A DNA stretch of 64,000 bases, taken from NCBI RefSeq assembly GCF_013366375.1, contig NZ_JABWMJ010000004.1, positions 372,001 to 436,000 of the forward strand, read 5' to 3'. The DNA is from Rhizobacter koreensis (GTDB lineage: Bacteria > Pseudomonadota > Gammaproteobacteria > Burkholderiales > Burkholderiaceae_C). Below, piece by piece: positions 37,131 through 45,610 of the stretch. Positions within the stretch are counted from its first letter, which is position 1; every line of letters begins with the position of its first letter. The notes below the pieces were generated by a model. The model searched no databases, was not told the DNA's origin, and worked only from the letters and a program-made list of their open reading frames with translations. The translations under genes were made by a program, and so were the position numbers.

Positions 37131-38486
37131 ATGGCTAAGAAGTGGCAATCTAGCCCTCACGCGATCGCCGACATTCGGGACTGGAATGGCAACGGCACGC
37201 TGCTGCTGCAGCCTGACTACCAACGGCGAGAGGTGTGGGGCGATGCAGCGCGCGTCATGCTGATCGACAGCATCCTCAATGACATCCCGATGCCGAAGAT
37301 CTTCGTGTCCAAGGCTATCAAGGACATGAGGACCTATCGCAGCGTGATCGACGGCCAGCAGCGGATCACGACGATCTTGGCCTATCTGAACGACGACTTC
37401 CGGTTGGAAGACCCCTACAGCGGCCCCTATGTCGGGAAGAAATTTTCGGAGTTGCCGCAGGAGGTTCGGGACGACTTCTTGCTCTACTCGATTGATTTCA
37501 ACGAAGCCTCTGGCTTGCCGCAGGACGAGCTTCGAGAGGTCTATTCCCGAGTCAACAAATACTTGGTGCCGCTCAACCGGCAAGAACTCAGAAAGGCCGA
37601 CTTCCCGGGTGAGTTCTTGAAGGTCTCTGAGGAATTGGCCAACCTCGATGCGCTCGACGACATGGGGCTTTTCAACGCGACCGCGCGCCGGCGTTCGCTT
37701 GATGTCGAATACGTAAGCGAACTGCTGGCGGCGCAGCTGCGAGGCATCAGCGACAAGAAGGATGCCATCGACGAATGCTGTCGCGACTACGCGGCCTGGC
37801 CGCAGGCTGAATCAGCCGCCGCGCGAGCGGAGTTCGAAGGCGCTGTATCGGATGTGGCGATGATCTTCGATGCGACCTTCCCGATGAAGAAGACTCGCTG
37901 GAAGCAGAAGGCCGACTTTTATTCGCTCTTTTTCGCGGTCCTCTCTCTCAAGCGCGCGGGCCTGGCCTTGCCGGCGGATTTGAGCTTCCTGCGGCAAGAC
38001 CTGATGGTGCTGGACAAACGCATCGCTCCCACCTCGGAGGTGCGAATCCTGAGCAGATACGCCGTCTACTGCGTATCCCAGGCGAACTCAGCTTCAAGCC
38101 GAAATTGGCGAATGGCGTTCATTAGGGCCATCTTGCGAGGTACTTACGCGGGCTCCATCCAAGACAAGGAGCAACGAGATATCGTGTCGGAAACAGCAAG
38201 CGACATCAGATTCGCCATTGATCCCAATTTCAATGGCGATGGCTGCCCGCCCGCGGAAGGCTTTGTCTGCGGCGGTTGCGGCGGCTTCGACGAGGGCGTG
38301 ACGAGCCTGGGTAACTCGATCCTCTACTGGCCGGCAGGAAGCTCGGTGTTCCAGTTGTCGAACGCCAAGTGGGCCCATTCCAAGTGCAAGGACGACGTGG
38401 ATGCGGCGGCCATGATTGACGGGGCGGAGATCCCGGGCGCGGTTGATGACGAGCGCGACGATGATGCAGCCGATGCCGGCCAATAA
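37131..38486 (+). CDS. DUF262 (ParB/GmrS-like fold) protein
   Basis: 451 residues. The DUF262 core is clear: L-L-L-Q-P-D-Y-Q-R-R-E-V-W at the N-terminus, I-P-M-P-K-I-F-V, and D-G-Q-Q-R at 74-78, the nucleotide-binding motif shared with GmrSD N-domains. The C-terminal part has C-G-G-C and H-S-K-C, a possible zinc knuckle but not a complete HNH nuclease (the H-x-x-x-N core is not evident), and an acidic tail. It lies 21 bp after the dptH-like gene with GGAG upstream, so it is likely part of the same operon. Confidence 0.75.
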   Translation: MAKKWQSSPHAIADIRDWNGNGTLLLQPDYQRREVWGDAARVMLIDSILNDIPMPKIFVSKAIKDMRTYRSVIDGQQRITTILAYLNDDFRLEDPYSGPYVGKKFSELPQEVRDDFLLYSIDFNEASGLPQDELREVYSRVNKYLVPLNRQELRKADFPGEFLKVSEELANLDALDDMGLFNATARRRSLDVEYVSELLAAQLRGISDKKDAIDECCRDYAAWPQAESAAARAEFEGAVSDVAMIFDATFPMKKTRWKQKADFYSLFFAVLSLKRAGLALPADLSFLRQDLMVLDKRIAPTSEVRILSRYAVYCVSQANSASSRNWRMAFIRAILRGTYAGSIQDKEQRDIVSETASDIRFAIDPNFNGDGCPPAEGFVCGGCGGFDEGVTSLGNSILYWPAGSSVFQLSNAKWAHSKCKDDVDAAAMIDGAEIPGAVDDERDDDAADAGQ

Positions 38487-38504
38487 GTCGATGCGGGCCT
38501 GGGC

Positions 38505-39365
38505 ATGAGCCAAATCGCGCTGTTTCGCAACCTCAACAGCGGCTACACCATCGACGACCAGATCGCTGGCGATGATGGAAAGGTCTACATCGTTGGCGAG
38601 CGCATCGCAGCGGGCGGCAACGCCGTTGTCCACGAGTGCAACGAGAAGGTCTCAGGCGACAGCTTTGCCGTCAAGTTTCAGCTGGAGCTGCGACAGCGCC
38701 GCCGCGAGCGATTCCATCGCGAAGTGGAGCTACTTCGCGGATTTGACGACCCGCACATCATTCGCTTTGTCGCGACTGGTGTGGCGCAAGGGGCGCGAAC
38801 TGATCGAATCATGAGAAGCGGCCGGTTCGTGGCGCAGCATCGAGGCAGGGATGAGGAGTTGCCTTTCGTGATCCTCATGAAGGCCTCCGAGGACCTGGGA
38901 AAACACGCAAAGTCGCCCCAGAAGATTCCTCCTGCGACCTACCTTGCGCAATTCTTGGGGCTTTCCAGAGCCCTGGTGAAGATCAACGAGAGAGCCCTGC
39001 ATCGCGACATCAAGCCAGAGAACATCCTTGTGGTCGGGGATGCCTGGGCTATCAGCGACTTCGGCTTGTGCGATCTGCATGAGGGCGGGCCCGACCTCTC
39101 GCGAGTGGACGAGAGGATCGGACCTGCGCAATGGATGTCGCCCGAGGCCTTCAACAAAAACTTGGGCTGCCTTGACGTGATCGGGCAGACATCGGACGTC
39201 TTTCAGTTGGCATCCGTCTTTTGGTATGCGACCTGCGGGAGGCATCCGACGGGCATCGTGCGAGACGCCGACTGGCGTGGTCCTCCGGAGCTCTATCCGA
39301 TCATGGAGCGAGCTTTGCTCCACAACTGCCAGAAGGGGTCTCCTCGTTTTCAGTGCAATAAGTGA
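38505..39365 (+). CDS. Ser/Thr protein kinase, 3' end replaced by IS1071
   Basis: Eukaryote-like kinase: glycine loop G-E-R-I-A-A-G-G-N-A, ATP lysine K57 in F-A-V-K, catalytic H166-R-D168-I-K-P-E-N, D185-F-G and M-S-P-E-A-F. The native sequence stops at residue 276, base 39334; the last ten residues ([10 protein letters not shown]) come from the IS1071 inverted repeat. The kinase lobe is nearly complete, but any C-terminal sensor or effector domain is lost. It is 18 bp after the DUF262 gene and may be a regulator or effector of the cassette. Confidence 0.75.
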   Translation: MSQIALFRNLNSGYTIDDQIAGDDGKVYIVGERIAAGGNAVVHECNEKVSGDSFAVKFQLELRQRRRERFHREVELLRGFDDPHIIRFVATGVAQGARTDRIMRSGRFVAQHRGRDEELPFVILMKASEDLGKHAKSPQKIPPATYLAQFLGLSRALVKINERALHRDIKPENILVVGDAWAISDFGLCDLHEGGPDLSRVDERIGPAQWMSPEAFNKNLGCLDVIGQTSDVFQLASVFWYATCGRHPTGIVRDADWRGPPELYPIMERALLHNCQKGSPRFQCNK

Positions 39366-39444
39366 CGGTACGAAAAGCTAGCACTGGCGCGGAGGTGGTG
39401 TTGGTAGATCGTTGATTTCATTGACTTTCCTGTTCACTTTCAAA
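39335..39444 (+). repeat. IS1071 left terminal inverted repeat
   Basis: Matches the reverse complement of 42429-42538, with the first 38 bases identical. It supplies the artificial C-terminus of the upstream kinase reading frame. Confidence 0.9.
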
Positions 39445-39477
39445 TCTGCGATTCGTGGCGTCAAACCGTGGTCGGTT

Positions 39478-42405
39478 TCATCCATTGGTGCCAGTTATCG
39501 ATGCATTTGGCCGCGAAGGCAGGATTTGGTCAGCATAGCGGTCAACCGGGAAGCGAAACACACCCCGCAAGTTGATGCTCTCCAGCCTGGTGGGCGCAAT
39601 CTTCCCGATCAGTTCCGGTGGAATGACCTGGCGGCGGTTCGACCAGCGATCCAGGACCGCCTGCATCTGTGAGGTATTCCACGCCATCACGATGTTGGCC
39701 ATCAGGCTCAACGCATCGGCCACAGCCTGCATTTCATCGACACGTTTGGCCTGCGCCGGGCTGATCCGGCCGGTATAAATGGCGCGCTTGAGGGCGTTAA
39801 CAGCCTCGCCCCGATTGAGCACCCGGCGCAACTCGTTCCTGAAAGCGTCCTTGACAAAGTAGTCAGCCAAAAACGCCGTACGCAGCAACCGCCCCAATTG
39901 CACGCCAGCCTCATAGATTGGATCGCCCTGGGCGGCAGAACCGAACCGCGCAAGAGCTGCCACCGCACTGGCATGTCCGCTCATGACCGAGGCTGCCAGG
40001 TGCACCAGACTATCCCAATGCTTTTCGATCAAAGCGACGTCGACATTGGCTTCGCACACCGCAGCGATTTCTGCGGGCACTTTGGTGCCGCGTGGCACAA
40101 AGAGGTGGCGCTGTTTGAGTTCCTTCAACCGCGGGCAAAGATCAAAACCAAGCAAACGGGCATGTGACATGGCAAAGTCGGTGTAGCCATGGGTATCCAC
40201 AGCAAGCTGGCTGGTCTCCAGCTTTTCTTGGCGGATGACACCTTCAATGGCCACGCCCGCCTGGCGCTCATTGAGCACAAAGGGCTGCGCATGGAAGATG
40301 CCCCACCGGTCTTTTACATGGGAGTAGATTCCAATGGAAGGTGTGTTGCGCCGAGGATCAAGCCGGGCTTGCCACACCCGTTTGGTGGTCTCCATGCTCA
40401 TCATGTCAGAAGATGCCAAATCGGACCGCCCCCAGGTGGCGGCAATCGGGTGTCGCTGCATGAATTCCAGCACAGCCTGGCAGGCCTGGCTCAGACGCCG
40501 TTCGTCCCGCGCCCAGCGCATGGCCTGGCGAATGCTGGTGGCAGACAATTGCGGAATCATGCGCGCGCATTCGACCGCAGTCAGACTGGTGCCGTGGGCC
40601 ATGATGCCGGCATAGACCATCAGCAGCTCGTCGGTAGAGCGCGGCTCACGTCCGAGCATGATCCAGCTAAAGCGCACCTGGGCGTCAACGGCCAGAATCA
40701 CTTCCGGCAATTGAACCTCACCGATGCGGTGATCCAAAGCCGCGCGCAGCTTGGTCACTTCTGGGTCTTCGTCCTCTGCGGGCAATGGCGACAAATGGAG
40801 TTCATCATCCACGCGCAGTACGCCACTGCGGGCTGCAGCGGCCACCGCATCGACACCGGCAGTTACTCTGGCCAGCAAAGGCTTCAAGAAAGTGGCAGCC
40901 TTGCTGGGTAACGATAGACGGGCATAGTGTTTCTTGGACTCTGCCTGCCAACGCTCGTCCGTGAAGAACAAGCGCGCACGACCCCGAAAGCTCAGGCTGT
41001 GCTCAATCCAGACCGAGCCATTGCGCACCGCGCGGCGCAGGGCAAACAGGGTGGCCACCTCCAACGCCTGAAACGCCCGTTCCCGGTCTGGGCTGGAGAT
41101 CGAAACCTGCCAGATCATTCCCAGACTTGGTGCCACCACTTCAACTGGCAGCTTTCTGGATCCTTTGAGATATAAAGCTTGCAGCTTGGCAAGGTACTCG
41201 ATGGCAGGATGCTCGCCGGTGGCCTGCCAGGGCAGCTTTGCAATGGCGACGAGCAACGACCGCACGGGGCGAATTCCATCAATCAATCCCTCGCGGACCA
41301 GGGAGGCCCTGCTCGGTGGTTTGCGTTTCTGGGTTTCGGTGATCAAGGCTTCAAGACGGGCACGCAACTCAGCATCTGGCACCGCACCTTGCGCGCTCAA
41401 GGCAACAAGTTCGCCGAGCAGCGTTTTGTACATTGCGGCCCAATTGACGGTAGCGGGGACATCGGCGGCAGCCTGACGCCACAGATCGGCGATCCGGCGC
41501 TGCACCATAAGGATCAACTGGTCTGTGGTGGTGAACAGGCAATACCGAAGAAAGCATGCGACCTCCACGGTGCGCGCTGGCTCTTTGATCTTGGCTCCGG
41601 CTGAGGGCGGCCTGGAGACAAGTCGGCGCGCGTAGCGGCGCAAGATGAGATCGGGGATGTCTGCCAGGTGCTTATGAACGTCCAGCGTGTAAAGCAGGTC
41701 GATGCGCTCCAGTACCTCGCTGATTTGGCGGGTTGAGTGTTTCGCCGGTGCAGCCCATAGCCAACTCTGCTGGGTTTGTCCATCTGGGCGCAGCTCTGAA
41801 ACTGAGGCTCGCCAGCGATCAAGTGTTGCTGGATCAACGCTGGCGGCGATGGCGGTGCCTGTTTCAACTTCAAGCTGGGCAAGTGCCGCCGCAATCAGTG
41901 TCCGAATTGCCCGCTCGTGCACGATCACCAGCTTGTTCTTGTACAGCCATTGACGCGCCCGCACGAGTAGCTGATCGCGGTCGGCGCAGCGCGCCACTTC
42001 GTCGCGCAGTTCACGTACCAGTGAGCGGCGCTGGTGCTCGCTCATCCACTGGAATCCAAGGACCGTGCAGGCTACTTGTTGGTGATCGAATAGCGTGCGC
42101 CCGCGTTCATACATGGCTCTCAGCGAGGCGACTTCTGGTGCTGCAATGCCAAGCTCGTTGCCAAGGTGGCGCCACAAGGCTACTGGAATTACCCGAAAGG
42201 CACCGAGCAAACGCCCACTCATGCGCAGGAAACCAATATGGAGCGCCAGACCAAGCTTGTGGGAATCACCTCGGCGTGCATTGATTGCGTCGCGCTCGGC
42301 ACCATCGAAGGTGAAAAATGCCTTCATCTCGAAGTCGCTGATATCGCGGGGGAGCCCACGCATCCCCAAAAACGTTGTGTGCCAACCCTGCATCGTGAAC
42401 CTCAA
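39478..42405 (-). CDS. tnpA: IS1071 transposase TnpA (Tn3 family)
   Basis: 975-residue Tn3-family transposase filling most of the IS. The catalytic core is visible: Asp in I-L-A-V-D-A-Q-V-R, Asp in L-A-V-D-T-H-G-Y-T-D-F, and a C-terminal A-D-A-L-S-L-M-A-N-I-V-M-A-W-N-T region near the catalytic Glu. No frameshift or stop interrupts it, so it looks active. IS1071 has no resolvase gene, and none is seen. A start five residues downstream (M-Q-G-W) would give the commonly quoted size of about 970. Confidence 0.95.
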   Translation of the reverse strand: MRFTMQGWHTTFLGMRGLPRDISDFEMKAFFTFDGAERDAINARRGDSHKLGLALHIGFLRMSGRLLGAFRVIPVALWRHLGNELGIAAPEVASLRAMYERGRTLFDHQQVACTVLGFQWMSEHQRRSLVRELRDEVARCADRDQLLVRARQWLYKNKLVIVHERAIRTLIAAALAQLEVETGTAIAASVDPATLDRWRASVSELRPDGQTQQSWLWAAPAKHSTRQISEVLERIDLLYTLDVHKHLADIPDLILRRYARRLVSRPPSAGAKIKEPARTVEVACFLRYCLFTTTDQLILMVQRRIADLWRQAAADVPATVNWAAMYKTLLGELVALSAQGAVPDAELRARLEALITETQKRKPPSRASLVREGLIDGIRPVRSLLVAIAKLPWQATGEHPAIEYLAKLQALYLKGSRKLPVEVVAPSLGMIWQVSISSPDRERAFQALEVATLFALRRAVRNGSVWIEHSLSFRGRARLFFTDERWQAESKKHYARLSLPSKAATFLKPLLARVTAGVDAVAAAARSGVLRVDDELHLSPLPAEDEDPEVTKLRAALDHRIGEVQLPEVILAVDAQVRFSWIMLGREPRSTDELLMVYAGIMAHGTSLTAVECARMIPQLSATSIRQAMRWARDERRLSQACQAVLEFMQRHPIAATWGRSDLASSDMMSMETTKRVWQARLDPRRNTPSIGIYSHVKDRWGIFHAQPFVLNERQAGVAIEGVIRQEKLETSQLAVDTHGYTDFAMSHARLLGFDLCPRLKELKQRHLFVPRGTKVPAEIAAVCEANVDVALIEKHWDSLVHLAASVMSGHASAVAALARFGSAAQGDPIYEAGVQLGRLLRTAFLADYFVKDAFRNELRRVLNRGEAVNALKRAIYTGRISPAQAKRVDEMQAVADALSLMANIVMAWNTSQMQAVLDRWSNRRQVIPPELIGKIAPTRLESINLRGVFRFPVDRYADQILPSRPNASITGTNG

Positions 42406-42428
42406 AAGTGGGAGGCCACCATACCCGT

Positions 42429-42538
42429 TTACAAAGCGAACAGGAAAGTCAATGAAATCAACGGTCTACCCAGACCACCCCCGCGCCAGTGCTAGCTTTG
42501 CGTACCGTCACTTATTGCACTGAAAACGAGGAGACCCC
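42429..42538 (-). repeat. IS1071 right terminal inverted repeat
   Basis: Mirror image of 39335-39444. It cuts the acetolactate synthase fragment on its right. Confidence 0.9.
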
Positions 42539-42924
42539 TGGAAGGCCTGCGTGCCGATCACGTCTGTCGCGACCTGCCCGCTGATGCACAACACCGGAAC
42601 GGAATCACTGATCGCGTCGAGCAAGCCGGTCATCGTGTTACCGACACCCGGTCCGGAGGTCACCAGCACAACCCCGAGCCGGCCCGTGCTGCGCGCATAA
42701 CCTTCGGCGGCATGGACCGCCGCCTGCTCGTGTCGGACGAGCACATGGCGCAATCGCGGCTCGGTGAACAGTGCGTCGTACAAGGGCAGCGCAGCACCGC
42801 CCGGGTAGCCGAAGATCGTGTCGACGCCGCAGGCCACCAGCGCATCCAGCAGGATCTGCGCGCCAGTGCGTGTGGCAGGCACGCCGGCTGCACCCGTAAG
42901 CTGTTCGGAAAGTTGCGCATCCAT
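42508..42924 (-). pseudogene. ilvB: acetolactate synthase large subunit, N-terminal fragment truncated by IS1071
   Basis: 129 native residues of a ThDP-dependent acetolactate synthase (of about 550-600), then nine residues from the IS repeat. The ThDP-activating Glu is in [16 protein letters not shown], with [10 protein letters not shown] and [10 protein letters not shown], so the identity is clear. The rest of the gene is absent from the window. It is divergent from the Lrp-type regulator, which may have controlled it. It cannot make an active enzyme. Confidence 0.88.
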
Positions 42925-42981
42925 GATGGAGATTCTTCAGCGTTTGAGTCAGAATTTGCTTCGATCTTCTGCCCCTTATCA

Positions 42982-43494
42982 ATGAAAGCACCGAAAAACG
43001 TTCGACAGAAGTCGATATCCGCGGAACAAACCCCGGCTACTTACGACAAATTCGACCTCGCGATCCTGCGCGAGCTGCTCACCGACTCGCGCCGGACACT
43101 GCAGGAGATCGGCGCCACTGTGAAGCTCTCGCCGACGACCTGCTGGAGCCGCATCAAGCGCCTCGAGGCGGACGGCGTGATCAAGAGGTATACGGTCGAT
43201 GTCGAGCGCACGCGCCTGGGTTACCAGGACACTGTCATCGTGCAGCTCACACTTGCGAGCCACACCGACCAGACGCTGTATGAATTCGGCCGCATCCTCT
43301 CGCAGATTCCGGAGGTGATGGATGCGTACCTGGTTTCCGGCGATTACGACTACTACATCCGCATCGCGGTGAAGGACACCCGAGACTACGAACGGCTGCT
43401 ACGGGAGAAGCTCTACAAGATCCCAGGCATTCGGCACAGCAAATCCAGCTTCGTGCTGCGTGTGCTCAAGGACGGGCACGTGCCCGTCGGGTGA
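42982..43494 (+). CDS. Lrp/AsnC-family transcriptional regulator
   Basis: 170 residues: N-terminal helix-turn-helix (F-D-L-A-I-L-R-E-L-L-T-D-S-R-R-T-L-Q-E-I-G, then S-P-T-T-C-W-S-R-I-K-R-L-E) and a RAM ligand-binding domain (P-E-V-M-D-A-Y-L-V-S-G-D-Y-D-Y-Y-I-R-I). Start ATG at 42982; a longer in-frame opening covers the divergent fragment and is not credible. Divergence from the truncated ilvB-like gene, 57 bp apart, suggests an amino-acid-responsive regulator now orphaned. Confidence 0.85.
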   Translation: MKAPKNVRQKSISAEQTPATYDKFDLAILRELLTDSRRTLQEIGATVKLSPTTCWSRIKRLEADGVIKRYTVDVERTRLGYQDTVIVQLTLASHTDQTLYEFGRILSQIPEVMDAYLVSGDYDYYIRIAVKDTRDYERLLREKLYKIPGIRHSKSSFVLRVLKDGHVPVG

Positions 43495-43534
43495 TCCGCG
43501 TTGAACCTTGCCGCCGATCACCAGTTCGTCGTCG

Positions 43535-44515
43535 CTATTCAGCCTTGATGCCCTGTTCCTTGACCACCTGCGTGAAGAGCTTGATCTCACGTGAGACGCG
43601 GCGATCGAGCTCCGCGGGCGAACCTGCCACGATGCTCACGCCCTGGGTGTCCAGGCGGGCCTTGACGTCCGGGTCGGTCAATGCAGCCGCGGTGGCCGCA
43701 TGCAGCTTGGCGATGATCGGCTGCGGCGTGCCTGTGGGCACGAATGTGCCGATCCAGGTGTCCGACTCGTAACCCTGGAGAGTTTCGCCGATCGTCTGGA
43801 AGTTGGGCAGAAGGGGGGAGCGGTCCTTGGATGTAATGGCGATGGCCTTGAGCTTGCCGCTCTGGATGTGAGGCATCATGCCGCCCATGGTGCTGAGGAC
43901 CGCGGGAACTTGGTTGCCCATGACGTCCGCCATCGCAGGGCCTGCGCCTTTGTAGCCCACATGCACGAGCGGCTGGTGGGACATGGCCTGGAGCACGGCG
44001 CCGGCAAAATGCCCAGGCGATCCGACCCCACCGGTGGCGTACTGGCGGAATCGCGGATCCTTCTGGCCCAGTGCGAGCCACTCGGTCAAGTTGCTCGCGG
44101 GGACGGACGGGTGGACTGCGAGTACCTGCGGCAGGAGCCCGACGAGGGTCACGCCTCGAAGGTCCTTCTCGGTGTCGAACGGCAGTGAGGCCATCATTGC
44201 CTGGTTGATGCTGTGGGATGACACAGTGAACAGGACCGTATAGCCGTCCGCCGCGCTCTTTGCAACGTAGTTCGTCGCAATGGAGCCTCCGGCACCCGGC
44301 CGGTTCTCGACGATGACCGTCTGGCCGAGCTTCGCAGCGAGCTTGTCGCTGATCGCTCGCGCCGCCGCGTCAGCGCCCCCGCCTGGAGAGAAAGTGACGA
44401 TCAGGCGAACCGGCTGGCGAGCAGGGTAGTTGTCCGCCGTCTGGGCTTGCGCGAGAGGTGCTGCGATGAGCAGCGCGGCAGCTGGGAGCACGGCGAAAAG
44501 TTGGCGCGAATGCAT
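43535..44515 (-). CDS. Bug-family tripartite tricarboxylate transporter substrate-binding protein
   Basis: 326-residue periplasmic receptor. Signal peptide M-H-S-R-Q-L-F-A-V-L-P ending A-Q-A-Q-T, then the Bug hallmarks Y-P-A-R-Q-P-V-R-L-I-V, F-S-P-G-G-G-A-D, E-N-R-P-G-A-G-G-S-I-A and Y-K-G-A-G-P-A. Start 44515 is preferred because GGAGA lies 6 bases upstream; two upstream Met codons are possible. No TctA/TctB membrane genes are nearby, so it may work with a distant permease or as a sensor. It could bind the carboxylate degraded by the downstream genes. Confidence 0.88.
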   Translation of the reverse strand: MHSRQLFAVLPAAALLIAAPLAQAQTADNYPARQPVRLIVTFSPGGGADAAARAISDKLAAKLGQTVIVENRPGAGGSIATNYVAKSAADGYTVLFTVSSHSINQAMMASLPFDTEKDLRGVTLVGLLPQVLAVHPSVPASNLTEWLALGQKDPRFRQYATGGVGSPGHFAGAVLQAMSHQPLVHVGYKGAGPAMADVMGNQVPAVLSTMGGMMPHIQSGKLKAIAITSKDRSPLLPNFQTIGETLQGYESDTWIGTFVPTGTPQPIIAKLHAATAAALTDPDVKARLDTQGVSIVAGSPAELDRRVSREIKLFTQVVKEQGIKAE

Positions 44516-44622
44516 GGTTGTCTCCATTCTTGTCGGAGGGCGGCAATGCCCTTCCTCACCCACTATAGGAATGGGCCCTGCCGCGCACCACTACGGATTC
44601 GCGCTAGGGGTATCGCCGGCAG

Positions 44623-45558
44623 CTATGGCTGCGTGTCCGGGATCGCGTCGATGAACCACTTCTCGGCGCCGATCACCTGGTCAGCGATTTCACGCAGCAC
44701 GTCGCGGACGCAGCCCGCTGCCGGTGACAGGTAGCCGAGGCGCGAGTACGCCAGGGTCGCGCGGCGAATGATCCTGGGTTCGATGATGTTCGCCCTCAGC
44801 AGATCCGCGGCCACATGCAACGCAAGAGCCGAACGCGGCACGATCGTTCCGGCACCGCCTTTCGCGACCATCAGGAGCAGTGTCTGGATCGAGCTGGCCT
44901 GCGCCTTGACGATCGGGAGGACGCCAGCCTCCGTGAACGCGCGGTCGACAAGGTGCCGCAGCGTCGTGGCATGCGTCGTCAGCATCAGCGGAACGCGCGC
45001 GATTGACGCCAACGTGAAATCGGCACCCTCGAGGACAGGAGCATGTCTCGGTTGGGCGAAGTACAGGCTCTCTTCAAGCAAGGGCTCTGCATGGATGCCG
45101 GGAAGCGTGAGGTCGTCAACGAGCACGCTGAGATCCACTTGCTGGTTGATCAGGTGCGCCGGCAGATACGAACTGGGGCTTTCGTAGACCTCCAGGGAAA
45201 TCCCCGGGAAGCGCATCTCCAACGCACCAACGAGGGGGCCAACCAGCACGAGGGCGAGGCTGCTCGGCAGGCCGAGCTTGACCGGGCCTCCGATCTCGCC
45301 CACGGAGTTGCGAACCGCGTCCTGCGTCTGGTCGGCCATCTTCAGCATCTGCTGCGCATGCCGGTATAGCGCGTGTCCAGCGGGGGTGGGCGTCACACCG
45401 CGCACGCTGCGATGGAGCAATTGAACGCCGAGTTCCTGCTCGAGCTGGCCCATTTGCTGGCTGAGCGCCGGCTGCACGATGTGCACCATCGACGCGGCGC
45501 GCGAGAGCGATCCGCATTCGACGACCGCGACGAAGTAACGCAGTTGGCGCAGTTCCAT
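44623..45558 (-). CDS. LysR-family transcriptional regulator
   Basis: 311 residues: winged HTH (M-E-L-R-Q-L-R-Y-F-V-A-V-V-E, Q-P-A-L-S-Q-Q-M-G-Q-L-E-Q-E-L-G) and an effector-binding domain (V-K-L-G-L-P-S-S-L-A). It sits between the Bug receptor and the CoA-transferase on the same strand, so it may control these genes. The Nac/CbbR-like effector domain does not indicate the ligand. Confidence 0.88.
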   Translation of the reverse strand: MELRQLRYFVAVVECGSLSRAASMVHIVQPALSQQMGQLEQELGVQLLHRSVRGVTPTPAGHALYRHAQQMLKMADQTQDAVRNSVGEIGGPVKLGLPSSLALVLVGPLVGALEMRFPGISLEVYESPSSYLPAHLINQQVDLSVLVDDLTLPGIHAEPLLEESLYFAQPRHAPVLEGADFTLASIARVPLMLTTHATTLRHLVDRAFTEAGVLPIVKAQASSIQTLLLMVAKGGAGTIVPRSALALHVAADLLRANIIEPRIIRRATLAYSRLGYLSPAAGCVRDVLREIADQVIGAEKWFIDAIPDTQP

Positions 45559-45610
45559 GGGCGCTCATTCTGCCCGGGCGTGGAGCGCAGGCGTGCGCCC
45601 CACGCTGCTC

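Larger units (their letters stand above)
39335..42538. mobile_element. IS1071, Tn3-family insertion sequence (3204 bp)
   Basis: Both ends begin GGGGTCTCCTCGTTTTCAGT and are mirror images; identity is perfect for the first 38 bp and continues with scattered mismatches for about 105 bp, as expected of the 110 bp inverted repeats of IS1071. The length between outer ends is 3204 bp, the size known for IS1071. Flanking pentamers differ (CAGAA left, TGGAA right), so there is no target duplication and the two flanks were not originally adjacent. IS1071 is known to flank catabolic genes in Burkholderiales. Confidence 0.95.

Noticed and set aside
28244..39365. BREX, DISARM, Zorya or Wadjet identity for the second cassette
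   Set aside because: No PglZ, BrxL, methyltransferase, DrmA/B, Zor motor proteins or SMC-like JetC is encoded; the ATPase plus giant FtsK-motor layout fits DptFGH better.
39325..42548. Target-site duplication of IS1071
   Set aside because: The five bases on each side differ (CAGAA and TGGAA), and the flanking genes are unrelated.
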